A stretch of DNA of 61,454 bases, taken from contig NZ_JAKJSQ010000019.1 in assembly GCF_050337105.1 (NCBI RefSeq), forward strand, positions 1 to 61,454, read 5' to 3'. Shown one piece after another: positions 43,406 to 51,600 of this stretch (positions within the stretch are counted from its first letter, which is position 1; every line of letters begins with the position of its first letter). The notes under the pieces are model-generated. The model had not been told where the DNA came from, ran no database searches, and saw only the letters and a list, made by a program, of their open reading frames with translations. The position numbers and the translations under genes were made by a program. This DNA comes from Aliivibrio_A kagoshimensis (GTDB lineage Bacteria > Pseudomonadota > Gammaproteobacteria > Enterobacterales > Vibrionaceae).

Positions 43406-44962
43406 TTATGCTAAGGTATCAGTAACCACTTTGTAGGTTGGATCTTCTTTTACATTGATCTCAACTAAACTGCCAGCCTTATGTAAAAGCGCTCGACAAT
43501 CTTGGCTTAAGTGACGAAGGTGCAGTGTTTTGCCTACATTAGAGTATCGTTCAGCAATGGTTTCTATTGCTTCTATCGCAGAGTGATCAGTGACACGTGA
43601 TTTTGCAAAATCCACGATAACATCATCCGGGTCGTTTTTGCTGTCAAATAGTTCTAAGAAGTTAGCTGCTGAACCGAAGAAGATAGGTCCATTAATCTCA
43701 TACACTTTTGAGCCTTCGTCATTGATAGAGCTGCTTGCGTAGATGTGTTTTGCATGTTCCCAAGCAAACATCAGTGCAGAAACAATAACGCCAACTCCAA
43801 CCGCGATGGCTAAGTCAGTTAATACCGTAACGATGGTAACTAAAACAATGACAAAGAAATCCTGCTTAGGTACACGGCGTGCCAGTTTAAAGGTTGCCCA
43901 CTCAAAAGTACCAATAACGACCATAAACATCACACCAACTAAAGCGGCGAGTGGAATCATTTCAATTAGGCTTGAAGCAAAAAGAATGAAGCAGAGTAGA
44001 GCAATGGCTGCGGTAAAACCTGAGAGACGTCCACGACCACCAGAGTTTACGTTGATCATTGATTGACCAATCATCGCACAGCCACCCATGGCACCAAACA
44101 TAGAACACGTAATGTTGGCAGCACCTTGACCAATACACTCGCGGTTACTCTGTCCGCGAGTCCCTGTCATTTCATCAATAACAGTTAAGGTAAGTAGAGA
44201 CTCAATTAAGCCAATGGCAGCAAGGATAAGTGCGTATGGCAAAATAATGTGTAATGTTTCAAGGGTAAATGGAACAATTGGCATTGCAAAGGTGGGTAAG
44301 CTACCTGCGAGTGTTGCAGCTTCATCGCCACTCATTGTTTTCAGAAAGTCGACAACAGTACGCGTATCTAAACCGAGTAACTGAACCAACAGGGTTACAC
44401 CGACAATCGCAACCAATGAAGAGGGTACCGCTGTGGTCACTTTTGGAAGAAAGTGGATAACGAACATAGTCAGAGCGACTAAGCCTAACATTATCATCAT
44501 AGGCTGACTGCTAAGCCAGGTTATGTCACCGGCAGCATTCGGAGCTTTGAATTGGCCTAATTGGGCTAAGAAGATAACAATAGCCAGGCCGTTTACAAAA
44601 CCAATCATCACAGGATGAGGTACCATGCGTATGAATTTACCCAGTTTAAATAGCCCAGCACTGATTTGGAAAATACCGGCGAGTAGAATGGCCGCAAATA
44701 GATACTGTACGCCGTGAACCGAGACCAAGCTAACCATTACAACTGCCATCGCACCAGTAGCACCAGATATCATGCCCGGACGACCGCCAAACAGTGAGGT
44801 GATTAAACCTACGATAAAAGCAGCGTATAAGCCAACCATTGGATCGACACCAGCCACAAAAGCAAAAGCCACGGCTTCAGGAACCAGGGCAAGTGCTACG
44901 GTTAAACCGGAAAGGACATCATTCTTAACGGAGTGATGTGAAAATTGCGGAAATTCAAACAT
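43406..44962 (-). CDS. SulP family anion transporter with STAS domain
   Basis: 518-residue inner-membrane transporter with about 12 membrane segments, including LSGLTVALALVPEAVAFA near 14-31 and NRECIGQGAANITCSMFGAMGG near 280 (described by position), followed by a C-terminal cytoplasmic STAS domain (about 405-500, VIVDFAKSRVTDHSAIEAIE). Members move sulfate, bicarbonate or other anions, often with sodium or protons. The substrate cannot be read from sequence alone, and no carbonic anhydrase is adjacent. Confidence 0.9.
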   Translation of the reverse strand: MFEFPQFSHHSVKNDVLSGLTVALALVPEAVAFAFVAGVDPMVGLYAAFIVGLITSLFGGRPGMISGATGAMAVVMVSLVSVHGVQYLFAAILLAGIFQISAGLFKLGKFIRMVPHPVMIGFVNGLAIVIFLAQLGQFKAPNAAGDITWLSSQPMMIMLGLVALTMFVIHFLPKVTTAVPSSLVAIVGVTLLVQLLGLDTRTVVDFLKTMSGDEAATLAGSLPTFAMPIVPFTLETLHIILPYALILAAIGLIESLLTLTVIDEMTGTRGQSNRECIGQGAANITCSMFGAMGGCAMIGQSMINVNSGGRGRLSGFTAAIALLCFILFASSLIEMIPLAALVGVMFMVVIGTFEWATFKLARRVPKQDFFVIVLVTIVTVLTDLAIAVGVGVIVSALMFAWEHAKHIYASSSINDEGSKVYEINGPIFFGSAANFLELFDSKNDPDDVIVDFAKSRVTDHSAIEAIETIAERYSNVGKTLHLRHLSQDCRALLHKAGSLVEINVKEDPTYKVVTDTLA

Positions 44963-45100
44963 TAAATAATTATCTTCTAAGTGATCCCAAACGGGTGAAT
45001 GGTTAAAGTATAGACTCTATAAAGCGGCGAATCCTACAGAAAACTGTTGATAACTTCAACCATATATTCAGTGAGATTATAGGGTGATTAAAGATTAATA

Positions 45101-45127
45101 AAAAAGCCATGCTGTGTGCATGGCTTT
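45101..45127 (-). terminator. Rho-independent terminator of rne
   Basis: AAAGCCATGC/GCATGGCTTT stem with a five-base loop; A-run on its left side reads as T-run on the minus strand after the rne stop at 45167. Confidence 0.8.
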
Positions 45128-45166
45128 AGATTATTAACTCACTTTCATACTGTTAGCATAATCAAA

Positions 45167-48085
45167 CTAGTAGGCTTTTGGTTTAGCCATTCCAGTTGTT
45201 GCTTGATTCGTTGCCGTTTGGCTTCCTGCTTGACGAGCTTCTAAACGCTCTTCACGGAAATCAGCAGCGACAATATTAATTGCTAGTGTGTCTTGTGGCC
45301 CTGGCGCTTTAGTCATTGGTGATGTGACATGAGATTGAACTCTTGGTTCAGGCTTAACCTCATCAGCAACTGGGGCAACGTCAACTGTTTCAGCTGTTTT
45401 GGCTGGTGCGTCAGTGATCACTTCCGTTGATTCAACAGTAACCTCTGGTAGCACTGTCTCTTCAACAATCGTTTCGGCGACAGGCTCTACAACAGCTTCA
45501 ACGACAGGGACTTCAACTACAACTTCGGCGATAACAGGAGTTTCAGTGATTGCCTCTGAAGGTACAATAATGATTTTACCCATCGACATTTCAGGAGAAG
45601 TAACACCACCAAGTTGGGCTGGCACTTCAACCTGAGCAACATCTTCTACAACCGTTGTTGTATCTTGCTCTGGAGCTTCCGCTTGAATGACTTTAGGGGG
45701 AACAAAGTTAGGCCAAACTTTACCCATTGCCATCTCAGGAGACGCGACACCAGAACTCAGTTTAGCTGGGTTCACAGGCTGCTTTTCATGACGACGACGT
45801 TGACCACTAGAGCGCAAGTGACGCGGAGAACGACGATTTCGACGACCCTCTTTACGTTCTTTCTTAGGCTCTTGAGTTTCGGTTACTGCGACTGGCGCGA
45901 CCACCTCTTCAACTGAACTCTCTTCACCTGTACGGATTTTCTTATTCAGTTTACGACGTTGGCGACGCTGTTTTAGTTGAACGGTCTTCTCTTTTTGAGC
46001 AGAGGTAGAGTCACTTTTTTCTTGCGCTTCTGCTGCAAGTTTCTGACCTTGTTCCGCTAACTCACGTTTCGCTTTAGGCTGAGTTCTGTTTTTGTCGTTA
46101 CGATTGTTTCGCTCATTGCGACGTTTGTCGTTACGCTTTTCAGTTTGCTCTGTATTGTTGTCAGCTCTGCCATCTTTATCGTCAGAGTTGCCTTGACTGT
46201 TTTTACGTTGAGAGCTGTTACGATCGCGATTATTACGGTTATCACGATCACGGCCATTACGGCTGTTACGATCACGATTGTTGCGATTGTTGCGCGAACG
46301 AGTCTGCTGAGGTTTTTCCTCTTTCTTCTCTTCAACGATCTCTTTTTCAGGAGCGTCATCACCCAAGAAGTTAGTCACAGCTTTAAAGAAGCGGCTAATC
46401 AGTCCTGGTTGAGCTGGTGTTTGTGATGCAGCAGGCTTAGCAACGGGGTCCGGAGTAACAACCGGTGCTGATTCGATAGGAGCGGTAAAGCCTTGTAAAA
46501 CTGGCTCTTCACGTTTTCTCACTACGGTTTCAACTGCTGCTGGTTCTTTAGCTTCTGCTTCTTTTATCGCATCAATTCGTTTCGGTAACATGTACGAAAG
46601 AATGTTGTGCTCTTCACCATCACGTAAACGAACCACTTCAAAGTGAGGCGTTTCCATTTCAGAATTTGGAACGATAATGACGCGTACGTTGTGATATTTT
46701 TCAATATGCTGAACAGAGCGACGCTTTTCGTTGAGCAGATATGAAGCAATAGGCACAGGAACAACGGCAAGGACTTGTGAACTGTTGTCTTTTAATGACT
46801 CTTCTTCAATTAAACGTAGAACAGATAGAGCCAGTGATTCATTATCGCGAACCACGCCCGTACCCGTACAACGAGGACAAATGTGATGGCTTGCTTCAGC
46901 CAGAGAAGGGCTCAAGCGTTGACGAGACATCTCAAGTAAACCAAAGCGAGAGATACGACCAATTTGCACACGTGCACGGTCAACACGTACTGCATCACGC
47001 AGACGGTTCTCCACTTCACGTTGGTTGCGAATTGGTGTCATATCAATGAAATCGATAACAACCAATCCACCTAGGTCACGCAGTCGAAGTTGACGAGCAA
47101 TTTCATCGGCAGCTTCTAGGTTGGTATTCAATGCGGTCTCTTCAATATCACTGCCTTTTGTTGCACGAGCAGAGTTGATATCGATAGACGTTAGTGCTTC
47201 TGTTGGGTCAATAACAATCGAACCACCTGACGGAAGACGAACTTCGCGTTCAAATGCAGATTCAATTTGACTCTCAATTTGGAAGTGGCTGAATAGTGGA
47301 ATATCACTTTCATACTGCTTAACACGTGACAGAAAATCTGGACGAATAAGCTGGATGTGCTGTTTAGCGCGTTCGAAAATAGTCGGGCTATCAATCAGTA
47401 TTTCACCAATATCACGACGTAGATAATCACGAATTGCGCGAACAATTACATTGCTCTCTTGGTGAATAAGGAAAGGAGCGACATTAGATTCAGAAGCGGT
47501 TTTAACGGCTTTCCAATGATTAAGTAGAACGTTTAGATCCCACTCAAGCTCTTCAGCAGATTTACCAACACCAGCAGTACGAACAATTAAACCCATACCT
47601 TGAGGGAGCTCAAGAGTGCTTAATGCTGCTTTTAATTCTGTTCTTTCATCCCCTTCGATTCGACGTGAAATACCACCAGCACGAGGGTTGTTTGGCATCA
47701 GAACTAGGTAGCTACCTGCAAGTGAAATAAAAGTAGTTAACGCAGCACCTTTGTTACCACGTTCCTCTTTTTCAACTTGGATGATAACTTCCTGACCTTC
47801 TTTTAATACGTTACGTATATTAGGTCGGCCTTGGTAGGTGTATCCTGATGGAAAGTACTCTTTTGCAATCTCTTTTAAAGGAAGGAAACCATGACGTTCA
47901 GCGCCATAATCGACAAACGCAGCTTCTAAGCTTGGTTCGATACGGGTGATACGGCCTTTATATATATTTGCTTTCTTAGATTCGTGTCCAGGGCTTTCGA
48001 TATCTAGGTCGAATAAGCGCTGGCCATCAACTAATGCGACGCGCAACTCTTCTTTTTGAGTTGCGTTGATCAACATTCTTTTCAT
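45167..48085 (-). CDS. rne: Ribonuclease E
   Basis: Essential endonuclease and scaffold of the RNA degradosome. The 972 residues have a conserved catalytic half: S1 domain (about 35-125), 5'-sensor region, DNase-I-like domain with SIVIDPTEALTSIDIN (near 297) and GLVVIDFIDM (near 340), and the zinc-link CPRCTG near 403. The C-terminal half is disordered: Arg/Asn/Asp-rich repeats (about 595-690), basic segments, a Val/Glu/Pro-rich acidic region, and two copies of a GVxSPEMxMGK module plus a third SPMTKAPGP near the end. It has a structured 5' leader and is divergent from rluC. Confidence 0.97.
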   Translation of the reverse strand: MKRMLINATQKEELRVALVDGQRLFDLDIESPGHESKKANIYKGRITRIEPSLEAAFVDYGAERHGFLPLKEIAKEYFPSGYTYQGRPNIRNVLKEGQEVIIQVEKEERGNKGAALTTFISLAGSYLVLMPNNPRAGGISRRIEGDERTELKAALSTLELPQGMGLIVRTAGVGKSAEELEWDLNVLLNHWKAVKTASESNVAPFLIHQESNVIVRAIRDYLRRDIGEILIDSPTIFERAKQHIQLIRPDFLSRVKQYESDIPLFSHFQIESQIESAFEREVRLPSGGSIVIDPTEALTSIDINSARATKGSDIEETALNTNLEAADEIARQLRLRDLGGLVVIDFIDMTPIRNQREVENRLRDAVRVDRARVQIGRISRFGLLEMSRQRLSPSLAEASHHICPRCTGTGVVRDNESLALSVLRLIEEESLKDNSSQVLAVVPVPIASYLLNEKRRSVQHIEKYHNVRVIIVPNSEMETPHFEVVRLRDGEEHNILSYMLPKRIDAIKEAEAKEPAAVETVVRKREEPVLQGFTAPIESAPVVTPDPVAKPAASQTPAQPGLISRFFKAVTNFLGDDAPEKEIVEEKKEEKPQQTRSRNNRNNRDRNSRNGRDRDNRNNRDRNSSQRKNSQGNSDDKDGRADNNTEQTEKRNDKRRNERNNRNDKNRTQPKAKRELAEQGQKLAAEAQEKSDSTSAQKEKTVQLKQRRQRRKLNKKIRTGEESSVEEVVAPVAVTETQEPKKERKEGRRNRRSPRHLRSSGQRRRHEKQPVNPAKLSSGVASPEMAMGKVWPNFVPPKVIQAEAPEQDTTTVVEDVAQVEVPAQLGGVTSPEMSMGKIIIVPSEAITETPVIAEVVVEVPVVEAVVEPVAETIVEETVLPEVTVESTEVITDAPAKTAETVDVAPVADEVKPEPRVQSHVTSPMTKAPGPQDTLAINIVAADFREERLEARQAGSQTATNQATTGMAKPKAY

Positions 48086-48145
48086 TTTTCAATCTCATTT
48101 ACAATTGTGTTGTTACTTGCCTAACCAACATAACTTCAATCAACG

Positions 48146-48211
48146 GCGTCAGATCCCAAGGCTGATACTAGTGCAGCCTCACGGCTGGAAATCAGGGATG
48201 CTCGAGGACGC
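48146..48211 (-). promoter_or_regulatory. Structured rne 5' leader element (rne5-like)
   Basis: On the minus strand four stem segments nest in one hairpin: GCGTC/GACGC (outer), ATCCC/GGGAT, TGAT/ATCA and CAGCC/GGCTG with loop GTGA. It sits 61 bases before the RNase E start. In E. coli a leader hairpin (hp2) of rne mRNA mediates feedback cleavage by RNase E; this element is in the right place, but sequence identity to hp2 was not tested. Two smaller hairpins lie upstream at 48225-48240 and 48246-48263. Confidence 0.65.
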
Positions 48212-48537
48212 ATACAGATAAACAGTGTCCATTTTGACACAGTAGAACCGCCATTTTACGGTTGTCTAAAATACATCGAATAAAGGTGTGCGGTTGACAA
48301 GCAAAAAATGCTCACTGTCTTTGATGTCTTACGCCTAATGCGGCATCTAAGTCTGTGAGCTGTGTGTTTATTGTTTGTTTTTGGTGTTTGCTTGTTCAGC
48401 TTGCACAAAAAATAAGCACTTGGCCTATTTTCAGCAGCAACTATAACAGGGAGGCCATACAGCAGCAATCCTGCTGTAGTCGAAAGTTAGAAATAAATGT
48501 CAATAATGAGTATTTGAGGACGGATCTGAGAAAGTCA

Positions 48538-48553
48538 TGGTAGAATATGCCGC
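48538..48553 (+). promoter_or_regulatory. Extended -10 promoter directly before rluC
   Basis: TGGTAGAAT (48538-48546) matches an extended -10 element. Transcription would begin about at the ATG (48554), and there is no Shine-Dalgarno between, so the rluC mRNA could be leaderless from this promoter. Confidence 0.45.
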
Positions 48554-49504
48554 ATGAATGAAGATAAGCCTAAAGTGCAATTTGTCGACATTGACGATGA
48601 TTTTGCCGGGCAACGGATTGATAACTTTCTCCTTGCCAGATTAAAAAACGTACCTAAAAGTATGATTTATCGAATCATCCGTAAAGGTGAAGTTCGTGTA
48701 AACAAAGGGCGAATTAAGCCTGAGTATAAATTACAAGATGGGGATACGGTTCGAGTTCCACCAGTAAAAATCCCTGAATCGAATGAACAGGTCTTGCCCA
48801 ATACCAAGCTGAATCGAGTCGCTGAGCTTGAGCAGTGCATTATTTATGAGGATGACCTCATATTAGTGCTCAACAAGCCTTCCGGGACGGCGGTACATGG
48901 CGGGAGTGGACTTAAATTTGGTGCTATTGAAGCATTGAGAGCCTTACGTCCAGACGCGCGATTTTTGGAGTTAGTACACCGTATCGATAGGGATACCTCA
49001 GGAATATTACTGATTGCCAAAAAGCGGTCTGCATTAAGACGTTTACAAGAGCAGTTTCGCAATAAAACGGTGCAAAAGTACTATCTTGCTTTAGTGATGG
49101 GTGAGTGGAAGTCAACCTGTAAAAAGGTGGATGCACCTCTTCTTAAAAATGAAGTGAACAGTATTGTAAGAGTAAATCCGAATGGTAAAGAGTCTGAAAC
49201 TCGCTTTAAGGTGCTCGAGCGTTTTCAACAGGCGACGTTAGTTCAAGCGAGCCCAATTACAGGCCGAACCCATCAGATTCGAGTGCACGCGCAATATACT
49301 GGACACCCAATTGCTTGGGATGATCGTTATGGCGATCGTCGTTTTGATGCCTATACCTCGAAAGTAGGGCTAGATAGACTCTTTTTGCACGCAGCCAATA
49401 TCCGCTTTACTCATCCTGGCACCGATCAGCTAATGAGTATCGATGCACCGATGGAAAATAAGTTGGAAGTGGCTTTGAAAAAATTGAGACAGATGTCTGA
49501 GTAG
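48554..49504 (+). CDS. rluC: 23S rRNA pseudouridine synthase RluC
   Basis: RluA-family enzyme that makes pseudouridines 955, 2504 and 2580 in E. coli 23S rRNA. The 316 residues have an S4 RNA-binding domain (about 18-80, QRIDNFLLARLKNVPKSM) and the catalytic motif HRIDRDTSGILL near 141-152 with the active aspartate, then GRTHQIRVHAQY near 236. The start aligns with E. coli RluC, so the absence of a ribosome site is not caused by a wrong start call. The HAD gene follows 13 bases after. Confidence 0.96.
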   Translation: MNEDKPKVQFVDIDDDFAGQRIDNFLLARLKNVPKSMIYRIIRKGEVRVNKGRIKPEYKLQDGDTVRVPPVKIPESNEQVLPNTKLNRVAELEQCIIYEDDLILVLNKPSGTAVHGGSGLKFGAIEALRALRPDARFLELVHRIDRDTSGILLIAKKRSALRRLQEQFRNKTVQKYYLALVMGEWKSTCKKVDAPLLKNEVNSIVRVNPNGKESETRFKVLERFQQATLVQASPITGRTHQIRVHAQYTGHPIAWDDRYGDRRFDAYTSKVGLDRLFLHAANIRFTHPGTDQLMSIDAPMENKLEVALKKLRQMSE

Positions 49505-49517
49505 GAGTGAAGTAGTC

Positions 49518-50168
49518 ATGCTGAGTAAGTATAAATTGGTTATTTTTGATTGGGATGGCACGTTAATGGATTCGGTAAATCGAATCGTATCGTGCTTATC
49601 AACGTCTGCAGACTTATGCGGTTTACCAAAACATGGCTTTGATGATCTTAAGCAGGTGATAGGCTTGAGCTTAGAAAAATGTTTTGAACACCTATATAGC
49701 GAACAATCGAGCGATCTTTTTCAGCAGTGGGCCGAGCACTACAAAGCACAGTTTATTACCCACGATATGACCCCAAGCACGCTCTATAACGGTGTGATGC
49801 CAGTTTTATCATGGTTACAGCAGCAAAATAAACAGATAGCGGTAGCGACAGGTAAGAGTCGTAATGGACTAGACCGTGTATTACAAGAGTCTGAAATGAG
49901 CCACTGGTTTACTACGACCCGTTGTGCTGATGAAACACGATCTAAACCGGATCCCTTAATGTTGAATGAGATTTTATCCGAACTTAACATTGAGGCCCAT
50001 GAAGCCGTAATGGTTGGTGATACCAGTCACGATATGAAACTGGCCAATAATGCTGGTGTGGACGTTATCGGTATCACCTGGGGGGTACACAGCGCTGAAA
50101 TACTAAGCCAGTATCGGCCCGTTGCAGTTATTGATTCGATTGTTGAGCTACAACACTTACCGCTCTAA
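49518..50168 (+). CDS. HAD-superfamily hydrolase (phosphoglycolate phosphatase-like)
   Basis: 216-residue HAD subfamily IA enzyme. Motif I DWDGTLMDS is at residues 11-19, motif II/III region VATGKSRNGLD near 114, with the lysine in RSKPDP near 145, and motif IV GDTSHDMKLANNAG near 170-183. A small helical cap lies between motifs I and II. Substrate unknown; a housekeeping phosphatase or repair role is likely. It forms a pair with rluC. Confidence 0.88.
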   Translation: MLSKYKLVIFDWDGTLMDSVNRIVSCLSTSADLCGLPKHGFDDLKQVIGLSLEKCFEHLYSEQSSDLFQQWAEHYKAQFITHDMTPSTLYNGVMPVLSWLQQQNKQIAVATGKSRNGLDRVLQESEMSHWFTTTRCADETRSKPDPLMLNEILSELNIEAHEAVMVGDTSHDMKLANNAGVDVIGITWGVHSAEILSQYRPVAVIDSIVELQHLPL

Positions 50169-50175
50169 CGCTAGA

Positions 50176-50760
50176 TTAACTGAGGGTTGTAATACCCTCA
50201 GTGTCTAAAAGATCGATCAAAGAGATAAGTGGAAGGCCAATCAAAGCGTTAGGGTCTTTACCCTCTAAACGTTCAAACAGCGCAATACCGAGTCCTTCAC
50301 ACATGAAGCTTCCAGCGCAGTTGAATGGCTGCTCTTTATCGACATAATAACGGATCTGTTGTTCAGTTAAGGTTCTAAAGTGGACAATAAAGGGTTCACA
50401 AACTGTTTGGCAGTGATCAGTATGGGTGTTGTATAAAGAGAGTCCTGTATAGAAGGTGACGGCTCTTCCACTAGCGGCAGTAAGCTGTTTGATTGCATTT
50501 TCGCGAGTGTGTGGTTTGCCAATAATTTGATTATTCACAACACACACTTGATCAGAACCAATAACCAGAGCATGTTCACGGTTTATTTTACAAGAACGAG
50601 CTTTAGTTTCAGAAAGTCGTTTCACTAGATTCTCTGCAGTCTCTTCAGGGTAGGGGGTTTCATCGCAATTTGGAGCAATAGACTCAAATGGCAGATGTAA
50701 CTTCTGAAAAATTGATTGCCTAAACGTTGAAGTAGAAGCGAGAATGATCCTAGGTTTCAT
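50176..50760 (-). CDS. maf: Maf-family nucleotide pyrophosphatase (YceF type)
   Basis: House-cleaning nucleoside-triphosphate pyrophosphatase; the YceF subgroup prefers 7-methyl-GTP. The 194 residues begin with the motif LASTSTFRQ (7-15), followed by DETPYPEET near 33-41, the ETKA segment, and GSDQV near 68. Its position next to yceD-rpmF supports YceF rather than YhdE. The stop is seven bases from the HAD gene stop (convergent). Confidence 0.93.
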   Translation of the reverse strand: MKPRIILASTSTFRQSIFQKLHLPFESIAPNCDETPYPEETAENLVKRLSETKARSCKINREHALVIGSDQVCVVNNQIIGKPHTRENAIKQLTAASGRAVTFYTGLSLYNTHTDHCQTVCEPFIVHFRTLTEQQIRYYVDKEQPFNCAGSFMCEGLGIALFERLEGKDPNALIGLPLISLIDLLDTEGITTLS

Positions 50761-50846
50761 AGGGGGTCCAGAAATAGAGTAAATATCATTTTTTATTTAT
50801 AACATGAAAATAAGATGAAAAAGCACAAGATTTTGTTCCTTTTTCT

Positions 50847-50884
50847 TTGACTAAAACTCCATACAAAGATAATATGCGCGCCCT
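50847..50884 (+). promoter_or_regulatory. Candidate promoter of yceD-rpmF-plsX-fab block
   Basis: TTGACT (50847-50852) and GATAAT (50868-50873) are separated by 15 bases. The predicted start is about 5 nt before the yceD ATG, and no Shine-Dalgarno is present in the intervening ATGCGCGCCCT. Confidence 0.4.
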
Positions 50885-51409
50885 ATGCAAAAGGTAAAAT
50901 TACCACGAACGGTCGATCCAGCTCGTACTGCTCAAAAAAGACTTGACCTAGATGGTTACATCCAAGCCAGTCTTTTTAAGCGTTTAGCCGATGCGACCGA
51001 AGGTGTAAAAAGTGACTCTGATGTCACAATGTCGTTCAAGGTTGATGAACAACGACTTAACGTTATCTCTGGTAAAGCTAACGTACAGGTATCGTTGGAA
51101 TGTCAACGCTGTAATGAAAACTTCGATCATCACTGTGATGTTTCGTTTCTCTGCACGCCTTTCTATAGCGATGAAAAGGCAGAGCTTGTACCTGAAGAGT
51201 ATGAGTTAGTAGAGTTAAATGAATTTGGTGAGTTGGATCTAATCGATCTTATCGAAGATGAATTCTTACTGGCGTTGCCTCAAATACCGATGCACGATAT
51301 GAAAGACTGTCAGGTTAAATCGAACAATTTGGTATTTGGTGAAATTCCTGAAGAGGAAGAGAAACCGAATCCCTTTGATGTTTTAAAAAATTTAAAGCAA
51401 GATAATTAG
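50885..51409 (+). CDS. yceD: YceD (DUF177) family protein
   Basis: Conserved 174-residue protein always found before rpmF and linked to 23S rRNA accumulation in plants and bacteria. MQKVKLPRTVDPARTAQKRL opens it as in E. coli; a zinc-like cysteine pair CQRC lies near 77-80 and an acidic middle (YELVELNEFGELDLIDLIED) near 106-125. The start codon has no Shine-Dalgarno upstream, and the candidate promoter leaves almost no leader. Confidence 0.93.
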   Translation: MQKVKLPRTVDPARTAQKRLDLDGYIQASLFKRLADATEGVKSDSDVTMSFKVDEQRLNVISGKANVQVSLECQRCNENFDHHCDVSFLCTPFYSDEKAELVPEEYELVELNEFGELDLIDLIEDEFLLALPQIPMHDMKDCQVKSNNLVFGEIPEEEEKPNPFDVLKNLKQDN

Positions 51410-51420
51410 GAGTAAAATCC

Positions 51421-51591
51421 ATGGCTGTACAAAAAAGCAAAAAATCACGCTCACACCGTGGTATGCGTCGTTCACACGATGCGTTGACTACTGAAGCGCT
51501 TTCTGTAGATTCAACAAGTGGCGAAACTCACCTTCGTCACAACATCACAGCTGACGGTTTCTACCGTGGCCGCAAGGTTATCAACAAATAA
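51421..51591 (+). CDS. rpmF: 50S ribosomal protein L32
   Basis: 56-residue ribosomal protein: MAVQKSKKSRSHRGMRRSHD, then THLRHNITADGFYRGRKVINK. It has no zinc-binding cysteines (C-minus type, as in E. coli). AGGAG is at 51408-51412, overlapping the yceD stop. The gene is shorter than common open-frame cut-offs and is easily missed. Between yceD and plsX. Confidence 0.97.
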   Translation: MAVQKSKKSRSHRGMRRSHDALTTEALSVDSTSGETHLRHNITADGFYRGRKVINK

Positions 51592-51600
51592 GGTTTGCCC

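Larger units (their letters stand above)
48086..48553. other. Divergent control region between rne and rluC
   Basis: 468 bases without a gene. Next to rne lie three hairpins forming its probable 5' leader (48146-48211, 48225-48240 and 48246-48263). Nearer rluC is a further hairpin ACAGCAG/CTGCTGT at 48459-48477, nested inside TGGCCT/AGGCCA (48421-48426, 48452-48457 arms). The rluC promoter abuts its start codon. Confidence 0.7.

Noticed and set aside
45399..46426. Several open frames on the plus strand opposite the rne tail
   Set aside because: They arise from repetitive, biased codons of the RNase E disordered tail; they have no ribosome sites or protein-like composition.
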